From the NCBI GenBank assembly GCA_022316685.1, contig JAKJHU010000136.1, positions 930,001 through 994,000 of the forward strand: a stretch of 64,000 nt of DNA. Direction: 5' to 3'. This DNA is from Progne subis subis (taxonomy: Eukaryota; Chordata; Aves; Passeriformes; Hirundinidae). Below, piece after piece: positions 1 through 12,400 of this stretch (positions are counted from its first letter, which is position 1; every line of letters starts with the position of its first letter). A program made the translations under genes and the position numbers. The notes below the pieces were generated by a model. The model had not been told where the DNA came from. It saw only the letters and a list, made by a program, of their open reading frames with translations, and made no database searches.

Positions 1-169
1 TAGCCATATACTGAGGAATCTCTTGAAAGAAAGCAATTTCTGGTACATTTTCTTGAAGCCTGTATTGGAAAAGCAAAACAACAAACAAAACTGAGACTAT
101 AAAGAGAAGGCCAGAAGTCATTTCATAAACAGAATACCAAAACAGTCTAGCTCAGAGGGAGAGCCTCAC

Positions 170-423
170 CACTTCAGCTGTGCCTGGATGTCTGTGGCAT
201 CCCCAATGAGTACATTCTGGAGCTCCTGGGAGATCCTCCTGTGACTGAGGACGTCGGTCACAAGTTGGCTGCTCAGCTCAGCAGCGCGGAGGAGCTGCTC
301 CTGAGACTGGCCTCGCTGACACAGCTCCCCAAAGGGAACCTCAGGGAGCTGGCAGAGCTGCTGGATGGACTGAAAGCTCTCAGAGTCACACAGAAGAGCT
401 GTCAGATCCTGGAGGTGAGAGAT
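170..423 (-). CDS. ABCA12: ABCA12 coding exon 13
   Basis: 254 bp, phase 0 in and phase 2 out, acceptor CCTTTGAAG and donor GTGAGG. It codes for ISHLQDLTALLCDSESFQSI..., QLCQLPEVPFGELC and LLRAAELSSQLVTDVLSH, ending VLIGDATDIQAQLK. It is aligned throughout with human LRNLTELLCESETF ... FGSLCEES ... LLEAAELGTEIAAS. The conserved cysteines agree. Positions 1-169 are the next intron. Confidence 0.96.
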
Positions 424-3400
424 CTTCAAAGGACGTTTTGAAAAAAGGAAGACAAATGCACAAAAACCAGTTAGATGACAGAATTATAAAAGGCAAGCTT
501 TAAAGAGTCTAGCTGTCCCTTTCTGTCTCCCCTTAGGATTAAGATTTTAATATATATATATATATATATTTAGTTCATCCAAAAAGCCCCCAATAGAACA
601 GCTTGTGACAATCATCGTGTGAGCTTCTGGCAGACCTGGCTAGACCTAACAAACCTTGCAAACCTTAACATTTCCCCTGCTCAACACACTTTGACAGCAA
701 TACTCCACTGGACTTGCCTGTTTACTAATTAAACTTCTCAGAGACCAAATAAATCCACCTTGCACAACAGGTTTAGCCTTTCAGATACCACCTGGTCATC
801 TACTGCAGCACAGGAAAGAGACTTGGCCACAAGTCAGAGCTTCCTCATCTGCCAACCCGTGTAAAATTATAGTCCTTTGCTATTACGGGCTTCCCTCTTG
901 TCTGACATCATTATTTATATTATCAGCTCTTATGGGAAGAATTATTTTCAGGTTTATGCCTTTAAGTACCTGTCACACTGAGGCTCATCATATTATGGTT
1001 ACAGATGTATTACACAGCAACAACATTGCATACCGCTGTATTTTTTTTAAAGGACTTTTAACCACTATTTCTCATAGGCAGCAATAGACTAAAGTGCATG
1101 TATGCTATTAGGGCAGTCATGAATGCATGGGCTAAGAAGGATTTTATTCAAATGAGGCATTGCCAAACCCAAAGCTGGTGAGGGAACTCCATGAATCTGG
1201 TGCTTAATCTCAGAAGCCATTCTGGTGTTGTGAGACATCTGGGGCCAGAGGAGCATGTGGGGACTTGACTCCAGCCACACTGGTGTTGGTGCAGCTCCTT
1301 AGGCACAGCAGCAATCCAGTTAGTCATGCTTCTAAGTGCCAATTAGGAGTGCACAATTCCATGGATTATCAGTAGTGCCTTCGAGAACTCTTCCCTACCT
1401 CCTCCTCGAGTGAAGCTGAGGCAACCCAGAACGATCTCAGCTCTGCAAGAGGCTTCAGTAAGTCTCAATACACTGAACTTTAAAACCAGTGGTGCACTGA
1501 GGAAAATGCTGCCACTGGCCATCTTTGCAGTGCTCATCCTTCTGGGACAGCTCGTGGAAAACAGAGTCGTCCTATCCAGCACATGGGAGGACAGGAACAC
1601 CTCTACCTTCCCTGAAAAACGGGTAGGGACTCTCTGTAGGGCCAGATAAAAGAACAACCAGTTTACAGGTGACCTTCACATACAGGCAGCAGGCAGAACA
1701 CAGAGTGTCTTTCCTAGTTTTTATCAGCTGCTCTCTTAAGAAAACTTTTTTCCATATCCTGTTTTTCAGAGCCACCATTGCACATTCATGTATCACTGCG
1801 GGATGTCCTTCAAGTCAGTATTTTAAGCAGACTCACTTTTAGCTTCAGGAGCTCTGGTACGGATGAATGTTTCTCAGAGGTATTGTTTTGCATAAAAGAG
1901 TTCTTTTTCAGATGTGTTTGCTTCAAAAGCAGTGTGATGTTTTCTGTGTAGGGAAAAAACAAACAAACAAACCAATAGTTACTCCAGACAAAAATGCCAG
2001 AAACTTCACAGATGGGAATATCAGCACTTTTATTCTCAGGCCAACTGAGCATTGCTATTTTCCACCAAACTCCCATGGCTGAGGACCTCTGAAATCACAG
2101 AGCAAGGCCTAAATTGTAATCTGGGTTATAATGAGTTCATTGAGCTGCTCTGTTCCTAGTGAAACCCGCCCCATCCTGGTACCAGTGCACAGGTGAAACC
2201 TCTCAGGTGTTACAATAAGCACAAATGATGAGTATCTATGTGAAATACCACGTTAACTCTCAGAAACAGATGCTGTCATATTACAGCTACATAAAGCTGT
2301 GAAGGGAAAGAGGTTTCTATTTGTAAGATTGCTTTGTCTGAGTGTCAGCAACCTGTCATCACACCGAGAAGAGGAGATGTGCCTTCTGGAGAGACTGGGA
2401 TGGAAACTCACAATTGCAATGTGACATAACTCTAACAAAACCCGAGTATGGCTTCCCCGGGTCTCACAGCTCCAGTTAATTGCCAGCAGATAAAACCATG
2501 TAGCCCCATTCCTTCCATTAGACAAAACACAGGCAGGACACGTTCCAGCTGAGGCCCCTGAGCATTAATGAAATCATGATCACCTGTCAATTCCCCGTCT
2601 TCGGCTTCTGCAGCATTTATTAAACACATCAGGTAAGGGTTATAGCTGTCATTCACTGTCACCTGCAAGATGGCGTTTTGAAATTCTAAAAACAGAAATC
2701 TGAAAAATAAGATAGGAATTTAAATCAGCTTCTCTTTCAAAAACAAAGTACGTATTAGTGAGCAACCTGTCAGTTGTGGATGCTGTTCCTGGGCAGAGTA
2801 AATAAGAATTCCAGATGAAAGCCATCTCTCCTAAGTGGGTACCCTCCCAGTGTTATTCCATCAGTTCTTTTTGCTGTTATTTCCCAAAGCTGTCATTCAT
2901 TCTCAAAATAAGAAAACATACTTGAAAAGTTCACATCTATGTGATGGATGCATTATACAGGCACACCTAAGGGAGGCTAAGGATCAAAAATTAGAGTGTC
3001 ATCCCACAAAGGAAGGTTTTCCACAGAGCCTACCGCTGGTGGTGAGACTCCTTCAGGACTCTGTCCCACTGTGCATTGATACGTGCCAACACACAAAATT
3101 TTTTTGAGTCTGACTTTTAGCTGTACATTCAGCTCAAGGAGAAGTTTCCCCTTCTTCAATTTGACCAACTTTATATCTTGTGTCCTAAATGACAGTGATT
3201 GCAGGCTTGGGTTGTTCCACTGGAAGAAAATTCCATACTTGTCATGCTGGAATGAGAACGGTGGTCACAACCCATCCATGGAATCACAACACCAAAGAGC
3301 CAAACTCACCGTGTGATCAAGCTGGTTGGGGACAGGGTGTGGTCACTCAGAGTCCAAGGCAGGGTCTTGTTGTAAAGGGTTTCAGCCACGACAGTGAAGT

Positions 3401-6400
3401 GATGAGCAACGATATCAATCACTCTGTCAAAAGTGGCTTTGTTGGAGAGGAAAGCTGAGCTGGAATTTCTATCAAATTCGTTTAGCAGGCCAGAGATATT
3501 CAGCCCCTCGAGAACGTAGAGGGTGGCTTCTGTGATTTCTAGAGCTGAGAGATTGCTGGCAGAGTCACTTGCCACTGCTTCCAACAGCCTTGCAAGGGAA
3601 GCTCCTTCAGCTGGCTTCCTTTTGGTGCTGAGGAAGCTGTCAAACACATCCCAGACACTTGTGTAATAATTGCCTTCGGTGAGGTTGAAGGTGCCCTGGA
3701 GCCTCTGCAGCAAGTTGTGGAGCTCATCCTGTGCCACACTGGAGAGCATGGTCAGATCCTTCCAGTCTGCTGAGCTGCCAGAGGAATTCAGGGAGCTCAG
3801 CACTGTTCCATTCAGCAGGGAAGGAAGGAGCACGTTCAAAAGCTGCGATGGGGACACATCACCCACATCCTGGGCTGGGATGGGGCACGAGGTGTCCCCC
3901 TGCGCCAGCCCCTCTGTGGCTGCACTCACAGCTCTCGCCTTCTCCTGGAGCCAGGAGTTGCCCAGCTCAGAGAAAAGGTTTAACCTGGAGAGGAGACTCA
4001 GAGAGAAACGCAGAGCTTGGGTGAGGCACGACAGCTCCTTGAAAAAGTGCTCCCTGCTGCTGCTGTAGGCAGCGGCAAACTCTGGGGATGCTTTCAGGTT
4101 GCTCATGGCCAGCTGGAACACCCTGGTAAAGGTGCCATTGTTCCCTGTCCCACCCTCCACGCCCAAGGAATCCAAGAGGGACTTGCAGGGGCTCCTGCCT
4201 GAGGACTCCCCTAGAGTGACATTTTCAAACAGCACCTCAAGGGCTACATCCAGCAGGTCTTCAAAGGAGCAGCTCTGGAGTGTCCTATAGCCATTGCTGC
4301 TGCTCTCAAGGAAAGGAGCCAAGGCTAATCGCAAGAACTCCCAAATTTTTGCCTGTAGCGAGGTATTGTGCTGTGAGGGAGACTGGCTGAACTCCTCCAG
4401 CAGCAAATGTGAGAAAATTGTAGACAACGTCCATTTTTTCCTCAGATGTTTTGTTTAAGTTAATGTCGTGAAGAACTTTCATTCCTGCTCTCCACATTTC
4501 CATCAGTGTCTGGGTGTAGTTACTGTAAGAATCAAGTAACAGGCTGACGGATTCAAGCTCGCTGATGTTATACCTTCTCTGCAAACCTTTCAAAGTTAAG
4601 ATACCCCTCTGCATGGCCTGCAAGTACATGGACATGTTGGTTCCCCTGGAGTCGTCTTCATCATACAGCTCAAAGATGGAGGATGCAAAGTTTAGCAGCT
4701 GCTTCAGTTCCTCACTGAAAGGAAGAGTGGAGTCATTTTCCATCGTATTTAAGCAGATCTTGCAGCATGTCTAGAAGTGGCTGGGCAGTGAGACTGTCTG
4801 TACTATTCCAGTTCAATGACCGGAGACCTTCAGCAATGTACCAGAAAGCACCAAGTTCATTTTCCTGCCTGCCAGGAGGGAGTTTCTGCATTAGCTTAGA
4901 CAACAAAGAGATCAGCAGATAATGATCACTGGTATTCACCTTTGCCATGGCACTAAGAAGCTGCTCAAGGGACAAAAGGGGTTCTGCAAAATTTTCAGAA
5001 GTTCCAGGGGTCAACAAGAAGTCAGAAAATAACGATGACACTTTTTCATTTGTGCTGAGATAATTTTCAATATCTTCAAGTGAGATTGCATCGAGTGCAA
5101 TCATTTTGATAACCTCCCATGCATTCTCTGTATTAAAATGAGTCCTGTTTAAAATTATCTCATTCCAGATCACTGCAGCCATAGTCAGAACATCTCGATT
5201 TTCTTTTCCATAGGGATTAGAGTAGAACAATCCTTCACCACCCCCTTCATACAGAGGAAGTATTTCTTGAAATATTCTTTCAAAGTCCAGTGTGCTGTCT
5301 GTGGCAGAAGTTGAACTGAAAAAGAGTTTTAATGAACTATACAAATCACTCAGATCTGAGGATTTAATTGCTTCAGTAGAATTATGAAAGATCCGATGCA
5401 CCAGTGCTTTTCCAGGAGCTACCCCAAAGTCCACGAGGATTAGAGCTTTCCTCATAATTTGCAGGAGTTCCACATATTCACCCACTTCTGTCAGGCTCCA
5501 TTTGGAGGTCAGCAGGCTGCCAGTGGCATGCCACAGCCGGGAGAAGTGTCCCCACTCGGGCTGGCTGGAAGCAGCTCTGCCCACCTGCATCAGCTCGTAG
5601 AGACTGCTGTTCCTCATGGAAGCAGGTGCTGACAGATGGGAAAACACAGGCAGCCCATCCCGGTCTGCTGAGCTGCCAGAGGAATTCAGGGAGCTCAGCA
5701 CTGTTCCATTCAGCAGGGCAGGAAGGAGCACGTTCAAAAGCTGCGATGGGGACACATCACCCACATCCTGGGCTGGGATGGGGCACGAGGCGTCCCCCTG
5801 CGCCAGCCCCTCTGTGGCTGCACTCACAGCTCTCGCCTTCTCCTGGAGCCAGGAGTTGCCCAGCTCAGAGAAAAGGTTTAACCTGGAGAGGAGACTCAGA
5901 GAGAAACGCAGAGCTTGGGTGAGGCACGACAGCTCCTTGAAAAAGTGCTCCCTGCTGCTGCTGTAGGCAGCGGCAAACTCTGGGGATGCTTTCAGGTTGC
6001 TCATGGCCAGCTGGAACACCCTGGTAAAGGCTGCCATTGTTCCCTGTCCCACCCTCCACGCCCAAGGAATCCAAGAGGGGCTTGCAGGGGCTCCTGCCTG
6101 AGGACTCCCCTAGAGTGACATTTTCAAATAGCACCTCAAGGGCTACATCCAGCAGGTCTTCAAAGGAGCAGCTCTGGAGTGTCCTATAGCCATTGCTGCT
6201 GCTCTCAAGGAAAGGAGCCAAGGCTAATCGCAAGAACTCCCAAATTTTTGCCTGCTGTGAGGGAGACTGGCTGAACTCCTGCAGTAGAAGATGTGTTAAA
6301 TTATAGACGGTGTTAATTATGTCTTCACTGGAACCTTCATTGGCACTTGTATAATGAAGGATTTTCATTCCTGTTCTCAGAAGCTCAGACAAGCTCTCCA

Positions 6401-9400
6401 AGGTTTTATTGTTAAAATTAAAGAACAGATCTATAGATTTTAATGTACTGACATTGTAATTCAGCTGTAAGTCTTTTAATATGTACAACGTCTTTTGGAT
6501 GGCTTGAGTGACTTGTGAGATATTGGCTACTCCAGAGCTTTCCCCAAACTCTTTAAACACGGCTGTTATAAATTCTGACAGCTGATCCAATTCTTCACTG
6601 AAGACACCACTTGATTTATTATTCAGCTTTTGCAAATGGCTGTTTAACACCTCCAAAAACTGCCCATAGGCAATGATGGCTGAGTTATTCCACTTCACAG
6701 ATCTCAGCTTCTCCCCAGTGTGCCAGTAGACGTTCAACTCATCCCACCAGGCCTCACCCATGGACTTCTCTACAGCCCTCATCAGCTCAAACACAGGCAG
6801 CAGGAGGTACTGATAACCTACACTTGTGCCTGTCACTCTAAAAAACATCTTCTGGAGAGCTAAGAGCTGCTCTGGGAAGTTTCTGTAGGACTCAGGCTCA
6901 AGCAGATCATCAGAAAACACAGATGGGATTTCTTGCATTCCACTCAAATGGTCTCTGAGACCTTGCAGAAGTGATGGCATGCTTGTGGAGAGCAACGTTT
7001 TGAGAGCATCCTTAGTTTGCAATGTACTAAAATTAGAGTTATTTAGGAGAGCTGGGTTCCAAAGCATTGCAGCTAATTTTAAAGCCCTCTGAATTTCTTT
7101 CCACTGGGTCATTGTATTGAAAATGGAAGTCCCATTAAAGTCGCTCTGTAATTGCAGTGATGTGAAGTTATAGATTTCATCAATTATTTCCTTATTATAC
7201 GGCTCCTTTAATTTATAATCATGATGTGGATTCATTCCCAGTTCAAGAAACGCATACAATTTCTCTAATGTTTCATTCTTCAAATTTCTGAATAGATTTA
7301 AGCTTTTAAATTCACTTCTATTCATTTTTTCCTCAAAGCCTTTTAAACGATGTAGATGCTTTTGTAAGGCTTCTAAATCATCTGAATTAATGGACCTCTT
7401 GGAGCGCTTTCCACCAATCTCTGGTGACTTTATTTTTCTGGAGGGGAACAAAAAAGTGTTTTAGTGAATATGAAATCAATGCAAGTGGAAATGTAAGGTG
7501 ATTTAGAGCGAAGATTGTAGATCTGAATTGCACTGTTAGTAATATCCCTTTAGCTAATGTCTCACCTTAGAACTTCCTCCAATTCAGATACTAAAGTGTG
7601 ATTGTCTTTCCAGTGAACAAAGGAATTACAAATAGATCTGGTCACCCAACTTCTTTCTTTATCTACAACAAAAATGTGAAGAGCGTATTAGTAAAGATAA
7701 CGTAATTCTGGAACCTGAGAAGTGCTATATAATGGCAAATCTATCCAGGATAACATGCACATATGAAGTTAGGCTCCTACCACAAGCCACAATATCCTGG
7801 TTAAAAATCTGAGTGTTCTCTTGGGGTGTAACTCTTCCTGGCTTTTCAAGGGAAGTGCGAATGCTGCCCAGCATCCTAGAAATGCCTTTCCATGCTGAAA
7901 TCATTCAGGGACAATTCAATGCTCCTGTGATCTGGATGCTAACAGAGGTCTCCTCCTGCCTGAGGAGCACTTTGCTGTCAGTAATGCACAGTAAGGTGGC
8001 CAAGTATTTATTATGGTTTCTTTCCCTTCATTTAGGGTTGCTTTTTTTACTGCTCACACATAAGCTCTGTCTGCAGCATCATTTATGTCTCCCACAGCCA
8101 TCTGCACTCACCTTGATATCCCCATGTGTCCAAAATCCTCCCACCAGCCACTTTCCATGACTTCCCTACTTGCACACCTCAACTTTCCTCTTACCCACCT
8201 CAACTTCCACAATTTCCATGGAACAAGTAGAGAAGGGACAGCAACCCCCATCTGGCCCTTGCAGCATTTAGTTGCTGTTCCTTTCCCTTGCCTGTTCAGA
8301 TGCCCCGTTAGAGGGGGATATCCAGGACTCTCTGCTGGAAGGGACAGGGGTTTAAAGGAATGGCTCATGTGGATCTAAACAGCTCATTGTGCAGCCCAGC
8401 CCCAGCCCCTGCCTTGGTACACCAAGCTGAGTCTGACAGAATCCACAACCAGAGGCAGACATTGACATCACCCCCCAAAAAAGCAAATCAAGGTAAAGTA
8501 TTACTGCTCCTCACTTCCACTGAGACTGCAAACTCATGTTAATTCATTGGCTACTGACAAACACAACCCTTTTTGCTTTTCCATTTGAAATGAGGCATTT
8601 TATTCGCATTTGTAAAAAGCTGAAGGAAGAATCCATTATGCTGAGCCCCAAACAGTATGCAATCTGTATGGTTACTTACTAGCCTGCAGTTTGTTTCTCC
8701 TCAGCACCACAAGTTTTCAGCAGAGATATGACTCAGTGGAGGAGTCTTACCTTGCTCCAAGCAGTTCAGGGAATGTGGAAAATCTGTAACCCCATTCTGA
8801 ACAGTTTTGGATTGATCATCACTCACAAGAGATGCAGAGACATTCTGAGCTGCCAGCACAACACTAAAGGGGAGGGGAAAGGAAAATAAACTGTGGTTAC
8901 AGATTTGTGAAAAGAGATAAAACAAAATTTCTAACAGGAAACAGCTGGAGTACAGCCTACCACTCTTAAAATGTCTGACAGGCAGGACATCATCCCTACT
9001 TTTAATTATTTGCTCAATCATGCACAACATACAGACACCAGGGGCTTCGATGGGAGAGCCATGGTGGTGTATTAGCACAAACACACATGTGGCACTCATC
9101 AGGTGCACTTTTTCAGAGGGTTCTGTAAAATCTACAGGCCACTAAAATCCAGCCAGCAGGTCTCAGAAAGCACCCAGGTGACACACCAGCCATGTGATTC
9201 ACTGCTGCAGGCGAATTTCCTCCTAAAAAACCCAAGAACCAAGGAGACAAGGCTCCAGAGTGAGCAGGGATCCCAGGGGGAAAACATCTGTGGAAGGAAG
9301 AAGCAATCACAAATAACTGTTGCCGTTTCCAATTCTCCTTCTTTCCTTTTTTATGCTGTAATAGCCAGGCTGACAGGGAAGCAAGGAATGTTCTTCAGTC

Positions 9401-12400
9401 TTAGGAAGGAGCAAGCTGATAATCAGGCATATTGTATCACAGAGGAACTCATTTAAAGGACTGCCTGCTCAGGTGTGCAGATTACTGTAAACTTCACTGA
9501 TTATTAGTTCCCTTTTCTTGTCCTGTGTAAAGAACAGCCTTCACTGTAGGTGTGGGGTCACTGAAACGCACCACCTCTCTCTCACCTGCGTGAGGTTCTG
9601 CAGGTGATACACAAAGAACCTGGCTGGGCTGCTGTCAGTGGCAGGAATAAATACATGCTCATCTGTGGGAACAGGCTGCTACTGAGCACAGAGCACCGGG
9701 GATCTCTTCTCTCCTGATTTAACATAATGTCTCCATGCAGGCTTCGTGGGCTCGGTGCTCGTCATTTTCATTCTGCAGATGTGCTTGTAAGAGTCTTAGA
9801 GGGGAAGGAACTCAGTTATAAATGACGTATTAACTGAGCAGTGGCAGAGCCAAGGAGGAGGCAGGCACAGGCTTGCCAAAAACGGATGCATATCACGCAG
9901 ATCAGAAGGCAGCAAACATGGGAACAAGTGTTGTTGCTGCCCTTTTATTTCAGTCTTGCAGGGCTTCTACAGACTTTGGCTGTGAAGAAAAAGCTCAGCT
10001 TACGTGCTCAGCTGAAAAACTATCTACAGCAACAAACAGGAACATTTGTAAAATCAGTCTGCAAAACAGGATTTTGTGGGTAATAAAGTTGCTGCTGAAC
10101 TTTCTGCAGGATTCATGACTTGGAAGTTACTGTTTCACACTGGTGGTGTTTATCACTTGGTTCATACAGATGACACAATGAGCAAAAGTTCTTTTCTTCT
10201 ATATCCTTCATATTTCTACCACAGGAAAAAAAAAAAAAATCCCTTTACAGCACTTCTTTAGGAGTTCAGTCCTGCCTGAGCAAGAGACGTGGCCAGGCTC
10301 GCTAAGATGTGCTTTTGTAAGCATCATTAAAAGTACTGTTTGTGCAATCTCTTTGCAATAACTCTTTACTCATGCATTTACAGTGCCAGATGCCAGGCAT
10401 AAAAGCACTGCACCGTTCTGGTGATGAAATTCTATGTGCCTCTTTGTCGTGCCTATGATAGCCTGGCCCAGCTCTGCAGCTGTAGAGCGAAGCAGAGCAG
10501 CACAGTAAATATTAATTCTCCCTGGCACTCCAACAGGGCTGCTTCTCAGGCTGGGTTCTGCAAGGCAGTAAAGGCAAACAAATGTAATAATCCCGTGACT
10601 GAAACAGCAGCATGAACAAAACGCTTCTGAACACAATTACAATTCTTGCCACACTGCTCCTGACTCCTTTAAGGATAAGGACATTACAGCTTACACATGG
10701 GTCCCACAATGCAGCATGGAAAATTACCTTGAATATTAAAAGTACAGGTTTTTTAAGTGCTTCAGCAACACACCAGGGATCAGAAGTGAGTCCCTCTAAG
10801 CCTGAGTGCAATCAAAGTGGCAAAGCTTCTACAACTTCTTTTGACATCGTAACCCAACTACTCAAGTATGCAAGATAGAAACAAAAAGCAGTCTGAAGAC
10901 ACTCAGTTTCTTGGTGTCCTCCATCTACTGTAACAACTGCACCATCCAGAATATTTTATAGCAGGGTCAGTCACACATCCAGAAGATGATTTGGAACAGA
11001 GTCCCTTTATTTTGAGTAACTCAGGTCTTCTGGAGATCAGGGAGAGTTTAGCCAAACTACAGCCCAGGAAAGGGATTTCAAGGCTAAACCCATTTTAGAA
11101 ATTTGTATTGTCCTAGGTGTGAACAGCATCGAATATTTCAGTACAGTTAAATAATGCAAGTTAAGCCAGCTCTGTTTTCCTCATAACCACTGAGCAAATA
11201 CATAACTGGCACCTTCCTCTTCAAGTCAGAAGTGTTAAAGCCCACATGGCAGAAAACCAGGCTCCCTCTGCTCTCTGCTTTCATGGGACCAGTCTTGAAA
11301 GATTAAACCAGCAGTAGATTAGGTAATCGGTTTTAAAAAACAACATTATGGCTCCCCTACAAGTGCTTGAGGTGTTCCAAAGCAACCTGAACTTGGCTCT
11401 GTGCTTTTCTGGGAAGGAGCAGCAGGCTGCTTTCTTTGTCCAGCCAGGAGGGTTTTTCTTCCACCAAAGGCAGTGGCTGTGACTCACCAGCTTTGCTATC
11501 TGCAGAAGGGCATGACAGCGCCTCTAAGTAGGCTGGGAGAAAACTCAGGAGTTTATATCAAGTTCCCATTAAAAGAATGACACAAGAGCCACTGAAAAAC
11601 AACACACTGCTCACAGTCCACAGACACCTTCAGAGATGCATTAGCACAGAGCTGCATCATTCCTCAAACATATCATGCTTTTAAGGTAACACCCTTCTTT
11701 CAAGGGGAGAGGTGATGTCCTGAGAGATCAGTGCACAAACCCACCAGCCTTAAGTGCTTCTCCAGCCGTTTTCTCTGCTTTACCTGCTTGGATCCTGAAG
11801 GAAATCAATCATGTCTCGCAGCTGCACGTTGTTCTGAAAGACATCTGGGGCCAGAAGGAGCAGGTGCCACAGGGAGGTGTCATTCTGCACTTGGGAGATG
11901 AGCGTCAGAAACGAGACCATTTCGTTGACAAAGGTCTCCTGGTACTGTGGGTTGTGCTGCACCTTAACAAATAAAAATGTAAGAAACTGTTTAAGAGCCA
12001 GAAGAAATTATTAAATAACCAGAAGTCTTGTTGCTGGGGGCGTCGTTTTATGTTTTTCAGCTGGCACTGCACTCGCATTCAAGTCTGCAAACAATACATT
12101 CAAAGACAGGCAATGACTGAGAGTGTGACTGTGTTTTACCTTCACACCCCAGCTTGTACAATAAATTCTCTGTTCAGACAAGCCCTACGATTCACAATGT
12201 CCTAAAGAGTCCAAAGACAAGGAATACAAGAAAATGAATATCAATCCTAACCTTGGGGGGGGGGGGGAAAAAAAAAGCTTTATCTTCAAAGGATTAATTT
12301 GCTTTAATTATATTGCTTTCCCAAAGACAAGTACCGCTTCAATCATGAATTGTTGGATCAGATGCAGGAGTCACTGGATGAAGTTATACTGCTGAGGTAA

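Noticed and set aside
5616..5966. Plus-strand frames in the giant exon (also 3670-4068)
   Set aside because: Antisense shadows of the near-identical repeat; they appear twice because the coding strand is duplicated.
3310..7437. The giant exon as a separate ABCA13 gene or retrocopy
   Set aside because: Its 5' end joins exon 9 in phase across a 128-bp intron, and its 3' end matches human ABCA12 (TLSPxSL) and precedes ABCA12 exons; a retrocopy would not carry these splice sites.
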